NCBI GenBank assembly: GCA_937891045.1
Contig: CALBEV010000119.1
Location: forward strand, 1-41,036
Direction: 5' to 3'
Length of the DNA: 41,036 nt
DNA from: an uncultured Burkholderiales bacterium
GTDB lineage: Bacteria; Pseudomonadota; Gammaproteobacteria; Burkholderiales; Burkholderiaceae
Shown: one piece after another, positions 34,759 through 41,036 of the stretch
Numbering within the stretch: the first letter of the stretch is position 1
Layout of the letters: each line of letters begins with the position of its first letter
Translations under genes and position numbers: made by a program
Notes under the pieces: generated by a model
Told to the model about the DNA's origin: nothing
The model's database searches: none
What the model saw: the letters and a program-made list of their open reading frames with translations, nothing else

Positions 34759-37445
34759 GGGGTGTCGTCGGCGGCAGCGTCGCTGTCACCGTCTTCTGCG
34801 GCCTCATCGGCACCGGCTTGGGCGTCGTTTTCCACGATGCGCTGCATGCCCGACAGCTTGGCTCCTTCGTCCAAACCAATCAGCGTCACACCTTGTGTGG
34901 CACGGCCCATTTCGCGGATTTCACTCACGCGGGTGCGCACCAAGACACCGCGGTCGGTGATCAGCATGATGTCGTCATCCGCATGCACCAAGGTGGCGGC
35001 CACGACACGGCCATTGCGCTCGGATTGTTGGATGGCGATCATGCCCTTGGTGCCACGTCCGTGGCGTGTGTATTCATCAATCGGGGTGCGTTTGCCGTAG
35101 CCGTTTTCGGTGGCGGTCAGCACACTGGTGCGGGCCATGTCGGCGCTGGCCGTGCCATCGGGCAGGGCAGGCACATCCTGCGCGGCCACCAGCATGGCGA
35201 TCACGCTTTGGCCGTCTTCAATCATCATGCCGCGCACACCACGGGCGCTGCGACCCAGTGGGCGCACATCGTTTTCGTCAAAGCGCACGGCTTTGCCGCC
35301 ATCCGAGAACAACATCACATCGTGCTTGCCGTCGGTGAGTGCCGCGCCAATCAGGAAGTCGCCATCGTCAAGGTTGACCGCGATGATGCCGCCCTTGCGC
35401 GGGTTGTTGAACTCGTCGAGGGAGGTTTTCTTGACCGTGCCCATGGACGTGGCCATGAACACAAATTGATCCGAGGGGAAGCTGCGGGCCGGGCCGGTGA
35501 GCGGCAACACCACGTTGATTTTTTCGCCTTCTTGCAGCGGGAACATGTTGACGATGGGCCGGCCGCGCGAGCCGCGTGAACCCTCGGGCACTTCCCACAC
35601 TTTGAGCCAATACAAACGGCCCCGGTTGGAGAAGCACAGGATGTAGTCGTGGGTGTTGCCGATGAAGAGTTGTTCAATCCAATCGTCTTCTTTGGTGGCG
35701 GTGGCTTGCTTGCCGCGACCGCCGCGTTTTTGGGCGCGGTATTCGCTCAGCGGCTGGCTCTTGATGTAGCCGCTGTGGCTGAGTGTGACCACCATGTCGG
35801 TGGGCGTGATCAGGTCTTCGGTGGCCAAATCTTGGGCGTTGTGCTCGATGTGGCTGCGGCGAGCACCCAGCTTGCTTTGGCCGAACTCTTGGCGAATGGT
35901 TGTGAGTTCCTCGGCAATGATGGTCGAGACGCGTTCTGGGCGGGCCAAGATGTCGAGCAAGTCGTCAATTTCAGCCATGACTTCTTTGTACTCGTTGACG
36001 ATCTTGTCTTGCTCCAGGCCGGTCAGGCGCTGCAAGCGCATTTGCAAAATTTCGTGGGCTTGGGTGTCGCTCAGGCGGTAGAGGCCATCGGCGCCCATGC
36101 CGTATTGCTTTTCCAAACCGTCGGGGCGGTAGTCGTCGGCGTTGATGACGCCGCCATCGGCTTTGGCGCGGGTCAGCATGGTGCGCACCAACTGGCTGTC
36201 CCAGGGCTTGCTCATCAGCTCGGCTTTGGCCACGGGTGGTGTGGGCGCATTGCGGATGATGGCGATGAAATCGTCGATGTTGGCCAAGGCCACGGCCAAG
36301 CCTTCCAGCACATGGCCGCGTTCACGGGCTTTGCGCAGGTTGAAGATGGTGCGGCGGGTCACCACTTCGCGGCGGTGCGACAAGAAGACGGTGATCAGGT
36401 CTTTCAGGTTGCACAAACGCGGTTGGCCGTCAATCAGCGCCACCATGTTCATGCCGAAGGTGTCTTGCAGCTGGGTTTGCTTGTAGAGGTTGTTCAGCAC
36501 CACCTCGGGCACGGCGCCACGTTTGAGCTCAATCACCAAGCGCATGCCCGACTTGTCGGACTCGTCTTGGATGTGGCTGATGTCTTCGATTTTCTTTTCG
36601 TGCACCAATTCGGCCATGCGTTCTTGCAAGGTCTTTTTGTTCACTTGGTAGGGCAGCTCGTCGACGATGATGGCCTGGCGTTGGCCACGGTCGATGTCTT
36701 CAAAATGGCACTTGGCCCGCATGACGACGCGGCCACGCCCGGTGCGGTAACCCTCTTTGACACCGCTGATGCCATAGATGATGCCTGCGGTCGGGAAGTC
36801 GGGCGCGGGCACGATTTCCATCAGGTCGTCAATGGAAGCATCGGGGTGGCGCAGCATGTGCAAACACGCGTCCACCACTTCGTTCAGGTTGTGCGGCGGA
36901 ATATTGGTGGCCATGCCGACCGCGATACCAGCCGAGCCATTCACCAACAAATTGGGAAATTTGGCAGGCATGACCAGCGGTTCTTTTTCGCTGCCGTCGT
37001 AGTTGGGGCCGAAGTTAACCGTTTCTTTGTTGAGGTCGGCCAACAGTTCGTGGGCGATTTTGGACAAGCGGATTTCGGTGTAACGCATGGCGGCGGCGTT
37101 GTCGCCGTCCACCGAGCCGAAGTTGCCCTGGCCGTCGACCAGCATGTGGCGCAGTGAAAAGTCTTGCGCCATGCGCACGATGGTGTCGTACACCGCGCTG
37201 TCGCCGTGCGGGTGGTATTTACCGATCACGTCACCCACAATGCGGGCGGATTTCTTATAGGGGCGGTTCCAGTCGTTGTTCAGTTCGTGCATCGCGAACA
37301 ACACGCGGCGGTGCACAGGCTTCAGGCCGTCTCGGGCGTCGGGGAGGGCGCGTCCCACAATCACGCTCATGGCGTAATCGAGGTAGCTGCGGCGCATTTC
37401 CTCCTCTAGGCTGGTGGGAAGCGTTTCTTTGGCGAACTGGGTCAT
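34755..37445 (-). CDS. gyrA: DNA gyrase subunit A
   Basis: 896 aa type II topoisomerase subunit that introduces negative supercoils with GyrB. The catalytic tyrosine is Y122 in [11 protein letters not shown]. The quinolone-resistance region reads [13 protein letters not shown] with S83 and D87, the same numbering and residues as drug-sensitive E. coli. The C-terminal domain has the GyrA box QRGGRGK-type motif ([10 protein letters not shown]) and beta-pinwheel repeats, ending in an acidic, Asp/Ala-rich tail. It is the first gene of the long minus-strand run and is divergent from the OmpA-domain gene. Confidence 0.98.
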   Translation of the reverse strand: MTQFAKETLPTSLEEEMRRSYLDYAMSVIVGRALPDARDGLKPVHRRVLFAMHELNNDWNRPYKKSARIVGDVIGKYHPHGDSAVYDTIVRMAQDFSLRHMLVDGQGNFGSVDGDNAAAMRYTEIRLSKIAHELLADLNKETVNFGPNYDGSEKEPLVMPAKFPNLLVNGSAGIAVGMATNIPPHNLNEVVDACLHMLRHPDASIDDLMEIVPAPDFPTAGIIYGISGVKEGYRTGRGRVVMRAKCHFEDIDRGQRQAIIVDELPYQVNKKTLQERMAELVHEKKIEDISHIQDESDKSGMRLVIELKRGAVPEVVLNNLYKQTQLQDTFGMNMVALIDGQPRLCNLKDLITVFLSHRREVVTRRTIFNLRKARERGHVLEGLAVALANIDDFIAIIRNAPTPPVAKAELMSKPWDSQLVRTMLTRAKADGGVINADDYRPDGLEKQYGMGADGLYRLSDTQAHEILQMRLQRLTGLEQDKIVNEYKEVMAEIDDLLDILARPERVSTIIAEELTTIRQEFGQSKLGARRSHIEHNAQDLATEDLITPTDMVVTLSHSGYIKSQPLSEYRAQKRGGRGKQATATKEDDWIEQLFIGNTHDYILCFSNRGRLYWLKVWEVPEGSRGSRGRPIVNMFPLQEGEKINVVLPLTGPARSFPSDQFVFMATSMGTVKKTSLDEFNNPRKGGIIAVNLDDGDFLIGAALTDGKHDVMLFSDGGKAVRFDENDVRPLGRSARGVRGMMIEDGQSVIAMLVAAQDVPALPDGTASADMARTSVLTATENGYGKRTPIDEYTRHGRGTKGMIAIQQSERNGRVVAATLVHADDDIMLITDRGVLVRTRVSEIREMGRATQGVTLIGLDEGAKLSGMQRIVENDAQAGADEAAEDGDSDAAADDTP

Positions 37446-37612
37446 GGAGGCAGTCCAATCAGGACAGGAAAACCTGGCATTTTAGGGCCTAGAAAATAGT
37501 TGCATGTTTGTCAATTCCATGTGCCATAATCAAAAGGTACTAGGGGGGGTAAACCATTCCCTGGCCCCGGTTTCGTTAACTTGCCCTCGACTTTTCAATA
37601 AGAAGGAATCTC
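37446..37612 (+). promoter_or_regulatory. gyrA / ompA-like divergent promoter region
   Basis: 167 bases. For the plus strand, TTGCAT (37500-37505) and CATAAT (37525-37530) form a possible -35/-10 pair with a long 19-nt spacer, and AAGGA sits just before the start at 37613. For gyrA, a perfect TTGACA lies on the minus strand at 37514-37509, with only a weak -10 (TAGGCC, 17-nt spacing). A run of seven G at 37543-37549 lies in the ompA-like leader. Confidence 0.4.
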
Positions 37613-38278
37613 ATGAAAAACCTCAAAAACCTCGCAGTTGCTTTGTCCTTGTTGGGCGCAGCCACTGTTTCCACCGCTGGTGAAATCAACAACTGGGTGA
37701 ATTCATCCGGTGAAGTTTGGAAAAACACCCCCGGCGAATGCTGGCGCAACAGCTCATGGACCCCCGCCACCGCTGCCCCTGGCTGCGATGGTGCCATCGT
37801 CGAAGAGCCCAAAGCTGCTCCCGCACCTGCCCCCGCGCCAGCACCAGCCCCGAAAGCTGAAGCCCCCGCACCAGCGCCCGCACCAGCACCCGCTCCTCCT
37901 GCACCACCTCCTGCCCCCGTGTCCACCAAGGTCACTTACGCAGCTGACGCTTTCTTCGATTTCGACAAATCTGTGTTGAAGCCTGAAGGCAAAGCCAAGT
38001 TGGACGACCTGACCGACAAAATCAAAGCCATCAATTTGGAAGTCATCATCGCGGTTGGTCACACCGACGCCGTGGGTTCTGACGACTACAACCAAAAACT
38101 GTCCATGCGCCGTTCACAAGCTGTGAAAGCCTACTTGGTCAGCAAAGGTGTCGACAAATCCCGCGTGTACACCGAAGGCAAAGGCGAGAAGCAGCCTGTG
38201 GCTGACAACAAGACCAAAGAAGGTCGCGCTAAAAACCGCCGCGTTGAAATCGAAGTGGTGGGTTCACGCAAGAACTGA
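37613..38278 (+). CDS. OmpA-domain peptidoglycan-associated protein
   Basis: 221 aa, with no beta-barrel. A signal peptide (MKNLKNLAVALSLLGAATVS, cleaved near TAG) is followed by a short N-terminal module with NNWVNSSGEVWKNTPGECWR and a second cysteine in GCDG (C43, C58), then an Ala-Pro linker at about 66-102. The C-terminal OmpA domain (about 107-217) starts TYAADAFFDFDKSVLKPEG and has the peptidoglycan-binding GHTDAVGSDDYNQKLSMRRS (D152, R166-R167 region). It should tie the envelope to the cell wall from the periplasm. Such proteins are common beside gyrA in Burkholderiales. AAGGA sets the start. Confidence 0.93.
   Translation: MKNLKNLAVALSLLGAATVSTAGEINNWVNSSGEVWKNTPGECWRNSSWTPATAAPGCDGAIVEEPKAAPAPAPAPAPAPKAEAPAPAPAPAPAPPAPPPAPVSTKVTYAADAFFDFDKSVLKPEGKAKLDDLTDKIKAINLEVIIAVGHTDAVGSDDYNQKLSMRRSQAVKAYLVSKGVDKSRVYTEGKGEKQPVADNKTKEGRAKNRRVEIEVVGSRKN
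37826..37920 (+). repeat. Ala-Pro-coding low-complexity repeat
   Basis: A stretch of degenerate GCN-CCN codons gives runs of Ala-Pro split by a KAEAP break (residues about 69-102 of the OmpA-domain protein). It forms an extended rigid linker of the kind that spans peptidoglycan in TonB and other envelope proteins. Repeat number is likely to vary among strains. Confidence 0.75.
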
Positions 38279-38297
38279 TCAGCTGTAAAGCTTGTTC

Positions 38298-38322
38298 AAA
38301 CCCCGCCTCGGCGGGGTTTTTT
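38298..38322 (+). terminator. terminator of the OmpA-domain gene
   Basis: Arms AACCCCGC (ending 38306) and GCGGGGTT (starting 38311) enclose a CTCG loop and are followed by a run of six T in total. It begins 20 nt after the stop codon. Since AAA precedes the stem, it could also act weakly on the other strand, but no gene converges here. Confidence 0.92.
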
Positions 38323-38333
38323 GCGCCTGCACA

Positions 38334-38363
38334 TTGTTAATTTCCGGCATTTTGCCGTACACT
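38334..38363 (+). promoter_or_regulatory. toxin-antitoxin promoter with operator palindrome
   Basis: TTGTTA (38334-38339) and TACACT (38358-38363) are spaced 18 nt and lie 25 nt before the antitoxin start. The spacer holds the perfect inverted repeat CGGCA-TTT-TGCCG (38345-38357). Ribbon-helix-helix antitoxins of the TacA type repress their own operons, so this palindrome is a good candidate operator; that is inferred from position. Confidence 0.55.
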
Positions 38364-38387
38364 TTGAGCGCCACTGAGGAGCCCTTG

Positions 38388-38693
38388 ATGTCTGAATCTG
38401 CTGCAACCCTGACCCCCAAGCCCAAAGCCGCCACCGCCCGTTTGGAGGCGCGTATCAGCGCAGATTTGCAGCTCAGCATCAAACGCGCCGCCGAATTACA
38501 AGGCCGCACCATCACGGACTTTGTGGTGGCGGCGGTGCAAGAGGCGGCTAGCAAAGCCATTGAACAGGCCGAGGTGATGCGTTTGTCGGTGTCGGCCCAA
38601 GAGGCCTTCGCCCAGGCGCTGATGGCGCCCCCGCCACCCAATGCCGCCTTGAAACGCGCCTTTGCCAAGCAAGCCAGGTTGATGGGCCAGTGA
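38388..38693 (+). CDS. tacA: DUF1778 (TacA-type) antitoxin
   Basis: 101 aa ribbon-helix-helix protein. The DNA-binding part is ARLEARISADLQLSIKRAAE and LQGRTITDFVVAAVQEAA, and the C-terminal LSVSAQEAFAQALMAPPPPN stretch matches the region that wraps the GNAT toxin in TacA proteins. The ATG at 38388 was chosen because the conserved domain starts soon after and the promoter lies just upstream; the frame is open further back over the terminator. The stop overlaps the toxin GTG start by 4 nt. Confidence 0.92.
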   Translation: MSESAATLTPKPKAATARLEARISADLQLSIKRAAELQGRTITDFVVAAVQEAASKAIEQAEVMRLSVSAQEAFAQALMAPPPPNAALKRAFAKQARLMGQ

Positions 38694-39196
38694 CCAGCCC
38701 CGCTTTTTCGGTGGGCCTGTTGTCCGTGGGCCTGGACCGAAGCCAATTTCAAAGCGGCGCTCAAGCGCTGGATCAGTATTTTCAGCAGCAAGTGGGGCAG
38801 GACGTGCGCCGCCGCATCACCTCTTGTTTTGTGGCCACCAGCAAGGCCCATGGGCAGTTGGCGGGTTTCTACACCCTGGCCTCGTCCAGCATTCCCCTGA
38901 ATGATTTGCCGCCATCCCTGCTGAAAAAATTACCCCGCTACCCGCAGGTGCCGGTGGTGCGCATGGGCCGATTGGCCGTGGATTTGGCGTTCAAAGGGCA
39001 GGGCTTGGGGGCCGCCCTTTTGGCCGATGCGTTGCAACGCTGTTGCCAGGCTGAAATTGCAGCGTTTGCTTTGGTGGTGGACGCCAAAGACAAACAGGCC
39101 GCGGCTTTTTATGCCCACCATGGTTTCCTGGCTTTGCCCGATCAGCCGCTTTGTTTGTTCTTGCCCTTGGCCACCGCGCGGTCATTGTTGGCTTAG
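38690..39196 (+). CDS. tacT: GNAT-family toxin (TacT-type acetyltransferase)
   Basis: 168 aa. It has the acetyl-CoA-binding motif [20 protein letters not shown] at about 94-113 and the catalytic-type tyrosine Y141 in [10 protein letters not shown]. The N-terminal half reads [20 protein letters not shown], then [16 protein letters not shown], the pattern of TacT/AtaT-like toxins that acetylate the amino group of aminoacyl-tRNA and stop translation. GTG start coupled to tacA. It ends 22 nt before ubiG, with no terminator between them. The exact tRNA target cannot be read from the sequence. Confidence 0.92.
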   Translation: MTSPAFSVGLLSVGLDRSQFQSGAQALDQYFQQQVGQDVRRRITSCFVATSKAHGQLAGFYTLASSSIPLNDLPPSLLKKLPRYPQVPVVRMGRLAVDLAFKGQGLGAALLADALQRCCQAEIAAFALVVDAKDKQAAAFYAHHGFLALPDQPLCLFLPLATARSLLA

Positions 39197-39218
39197 GCAA
39201 TTCACCGACAATGCCGCC

Positions 39219-39920
39219 ATGAAAACCAATGTCGACCCCGCCGAACTGGCGAAATTCTCCGAACTGGCGCACCGCTGGTGGGACACCAACAGCGAGTTTC
39301 GGCCGCTGCACCAAATCAACCCGCTGCGCCTGGACTGGATCCAAGGCTTTGTGCTCCTGAAAGACAAACACGTGCTGGACGTGGGCTGCGGCGGCGGCAT
39401 CCTGAGCGACGCCATGGCGCGTGCCGGTGCACAGGTGACCGGCATCGACTTGGCCACCAAATCTTTGAAAGTGGCGCAACTGCATGCGCTGGAAACCCAA
39501 ACCCCGAACGTGAGCTACCGCGAGGTGAGCGCCGAGGCTTTGGCCGCCGAGAAACCGGGCAGTTTTGACGTGGTGACCTGCATGGAAATGCTGGAGCACG
39601 TGCCCGACCCGGCTTCCATCGTGCAGGCCTGCGCCACCTTGGTGAAGCCCGGTGGCTGGGTGTTTTTCTCCACGCTGAACCGCAACCCCAAGTCGTTTTT
39701 GTTCGCCATCGTTGGCGCGGAATACGTGCTGAATTTGCTGCCCAAGGGCACGCATGAATTTGCCAAGTTCATCAAACCTAGCGAATTGGCCAACCACTGC
39801 CGCGATGCGGGCTTGAGCCTGCAAGCCAGCAAAGGCCTGCAATACAACCCGATCACGCGGCGTTATTGGCTAGATGGCAACACGAGTGTGAATTACATGA
39901 TGGGCACTCAACGTGGTTAA
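39219..39920 (+). CDS. ubiG: ubiquinone biosynthesis O-methyltransferase UbiG
   Basis: 233 aa S-adenosylmethionine-dependent enzyme that carries out both O-methylations of ubiquinone synthesis. The N-terminus has [20 protein letters not shown], a UbiG signature. SAM motif I is VLDVGCGGG at 52-60, followed by [14 protein letters not shown], and [14 protein letters not shown] carries the post-I acidic region. The start is the ATG at 39219; earlier in-frame codons lie inside tacT. It overlaps gph by 8 nt. Confidence 0.96.
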   Translation: MKTNVDPAELAKFSELAHRWWDTNSEFRPLHQINPLRLDWIQGFVLLKDKHVLDVGCGGGILSDAMARAGAQVTGIDLATKSLKVAQLHALETQTPNVSYREVSAEALAAEKPGSFDVVTCMEMLEHVPDPASIVQACATLVKPGGWVFFSTLNRNPKSFLFAIVGAEYVLNLLPKGTHEFAKFIKPSELANHCRDAGLSLQASKGLQYNPITRRYWLDGNTSVNYMMGTQRG

Positions 39921-40563
39921 AGCCATACTGTTTGACCTCGACGGTACGCTGATTGACAGCGCCCCCGACCTGGGTGCAGCCGCCGACAAAATGCGCCTTG
40001 AGCGCGGCTTGCCCTCGCTGGACTACAAGCTGTACCGCCCGATGGCTGGCGCCGGTGCGCGGGGCATGCTGCAGGTGGCGTTTGGTTTGACCCCAGACCA
40101 CGCCGACTATGAAGTATTTCGCGAAGAGTTTTTGAACAATTACGAGCAGGCCATGACCGTGCGCACCACCATCTTTGAGGGTGTGCCCGAGATGCTGGAC
40201 ACGCTGCAAAAGCGCGGCCTGCGTTGGGGCGTGGTGACCAACAAACACCAGCGCTTCACCTTGCCCCTGACCCGCCAAATGCCGCTGTTCAACACCGCCC
40301 AAGCGGTGGTCAGTGGCGACACCATGCCGCACCCCAAGCCGCATCCCGCACCCCTGTTGGAGGCCGCGCGGCTCATGGGTTTGCAGCCCGAGGCCTGTTG
40401 GTATGTGGGCGACGACGAGCGCGACATCGTGGCGGGCAAGGCTGCGGGCATGCCCACCGTGGCCGCGCACTACGGCTACCTGGGGGCGCAAGACGAGGTG
40501 CGGCAGTGGGGCGCGGACCACATCATTCAAAGCCCGTTGGCGTTGTTGGCGCTGTTGCCTTGA
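39913..40563 (+). CDS. gph: phosphoglycolate phosphatase (HAD family)
   Basis: 216 aa HAD hydrolase. Motif I is [14 protein letters not shown], with nucleophile D8 and acid D10. Motif III lysine is in [12 protein letters not shown] and motif IV in [17 protein letters not shown]. The product removes phosphate from 2-phosphoglycolate formed in DNA repair and oxygenase side reactions; related HAD enzymes such as pyrophosphatase PpaX cannot be fully excluded. The start is GTG, overlapping ubiG. The ubiG-gph order is conserved in betaproteobacteria. Confidence 0.9.
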   Translation: MVKAILFDLDGTLIDSAPDLGAAADKMRLERGLPSLDYKLYRPMAGAGARGMLQVAFGLTPDHADYEVFREEFLNNYEQAMTVRTTIFEGVPEMLDTLQKRGLRWGVVTNKHQRFTLPLTRQMPLFNTAQAVVSGDTMPHPKPHPAPLLEAARLMGLQPEACWYVGDDERDIVAGKAAGMPTVAAHYGYLGAQDEVRQWGADHIIQSPLALLALLP

Positions 40564-40619
40564 GATTTTCTGGCGAAGGGTCTTGCTTCAGGGGTCTAGG
40601 GTGTTTGAACTCAGGCGCG

Positions 40620-40625
40620 TAGAAT
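40620..40625 (+). promoter_or_regulatory. likely -10 element of ssrA
   Basis: TAGAAT stands 9 nt before the first base of tmRNA, the expected distance for a sigma-70 -10 box. No good -35 sequence is seen at the matching distance. Confidence 0.4.
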
Positions 40626-40634
40626 TGATGTTCT

Positions 40635-41012
40635 GGGGCTGCATTGGTTTCGACATGGGTTCGGACGCGGCGCAGGGCATGTCGAGGTTCTGTCACCTCG
40701 TAAATCCGCAGAAAAAAACTAACTGCAAACGACGAACGTTTCGCACTCGCGGCTTAAACCCGCGAGCCTTGCAACAGTTGGCCAATAGGCTGGGCAAGGG
40801 TGGTCGCAAGACCGTCCAGGCTGCAAGGTAATTCATATCGGCTGGCTTCTCATCGGGTACCTTGGTGAGGAGCGAGAAAATAGGGTGCTGGTTTGGGGTG
40901 CAGCGTGTCGCTGCGCGGCACCTTGAATGAGAAAACAAAACAGACGACTACACATGTAGAACTGTCCGAAAAAGGCTTGTGGACGGGGGTTCAAATCCCC
41001 CCAGCTCCACCA
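40635..41012 (+). ncRNA. ssrA: transfer-messenger RNA (tmRNA)
   Basis: 378 nt, complete. The tRNA-like ends pair as GGGGCTG (40635-40641) with CAGCTCC (41002-41008), followed by A and the encoded CCA. GCATTGGTTTCGACA and the T-arm GGTTCAAATCC are typical. The tag frame begins at GCA 40725 and ends TAA TAA-like at 40757, coding ANDERFALAA. tmRNA with SmpB rescues ribosomes stalled on broken mRNA and marks the products for proteolysis. Only 24 bases remain to the window edge, so any element inserted at its 3' end would be out of view. Confidence 0.97.
40725..40757 (+). other. tmRNA proteolysis tag reading frame
   Basis: Resume codon GCA followed by nine codons giving ANDERFALAA and a TAA stop. 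The tag ends in the hydrophobic ALAA recognised by ClpXP-type proteases. The ANDERFALAA form is widespread among Burkholderiales and supports the taxonomic placement. Confidence 0.95.
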
Positions 41013-41036
41013 AATGCAAGTTTAAAGGCCGCTAGG

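Noticed and set aside
35649..37157. 502-codon frame antisense to gyrA
   Set aside because: gyrA is certain by its motifs; the antisense product is a Val/His/Phe-rich mirror of codon bias with no family match.
34818..37445. Quinolone-resistance allele of gyrA
   Set aside because: Ser83 and Asp87 are the sensitive residues.
37509..37526. Minus-strand TGGCAC followed by TTGACA, resembling a sigma-54 promoter for gyrA
   Set aside because: The spacing is one base too long and the -12 element has GA instead of GC; TTGACA fits a sigma-70 -35 box better.

Overview
The window is a piece of a betaproteobacterial chromosome, most likely from a member of the Burkholderiales close to the Comamonadaceae. 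This rests on the conserved blocks greB/spoT-rpoZ-gmk-yicC-rph-rdgB-hemW and gph-ubiG-ompA-gyrA-pheA-tyrA-aroA-cmk-rpsA-ihfB-lapAB, on the fused aroA-cmk gene, and on a tmRNA tag of the betaproteobacterial type (ANDERFALAA). The genus cannot be fixed from the sequence alone.

Left block (1-6972): the 3' end of greB converges on spoT. rpoZ, gmk and yicC lie upstream of spoT on the minus strand, with a strong terminator between rpoZ and spoT. rph, rdgB and hemW run the other way, followed by tRNA-Ser(UGA).

Middle block (6998-16511): this holds the more variable content. An OmpR-type two-component system starts 25 nt after the tRNA 3' end. A minus-strand unit carries pip (proline iminopeptidase), a NarL-type histidine kinase/regulator pair and a small outer-membrane barrel protein that appears to use an ATA start codon. 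Divergent from pip is a complete pqqABCDE operon for the cofactor PQQ, with a hairpin-bearing leader and a clear terminator/attenuator between pqqA and pqqB. A DUF442 phosphatase-like protein converges on pqqE.

Right block, minus strand (16524-37445): one long co-directional run of gyrA, pheA, a HEPN/MNT toxin-antitoxin pair, tyrA, aroA-cmk, rpsA, ihfB, lapA, lapB, a ComEA-like helix-hairpin-helix protein, recC, recB, recD and a surface-adhesin-E-like secreted protein. The HEPN/MNT pair is inserted so tightly that the antitoxin gene overlaps the tyrA start.

Far right, plus strand (37613-41012): an OmpA-domain protein, a TacA/TacT-type (DUF1778/GNAT) toxin-antitoxin pair with a palindrome between its likely -35 and -10 elements, ubiG, gph and tmRNA (ssrA). 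Two toxin-antitoxin modules thus sit inside otherwise conserved housekeeping neighbourhoods.

There is no gene-free stretch longer than about 210 bases. The longest gaps are the pqqA leader (12682-12890), the gyrA/ompA divergent region (37446-37612) and the rpsA leader (29812-29962). I see no insertion sequence, prophage or CRISPR array. Nothing here is a clearly new system. The most unusual items are the HEPN/MNT insertion in the aromatic amino acid operon, the ATA start, the tRNA-fused two-component transcript and the pqq leader/attenuator.
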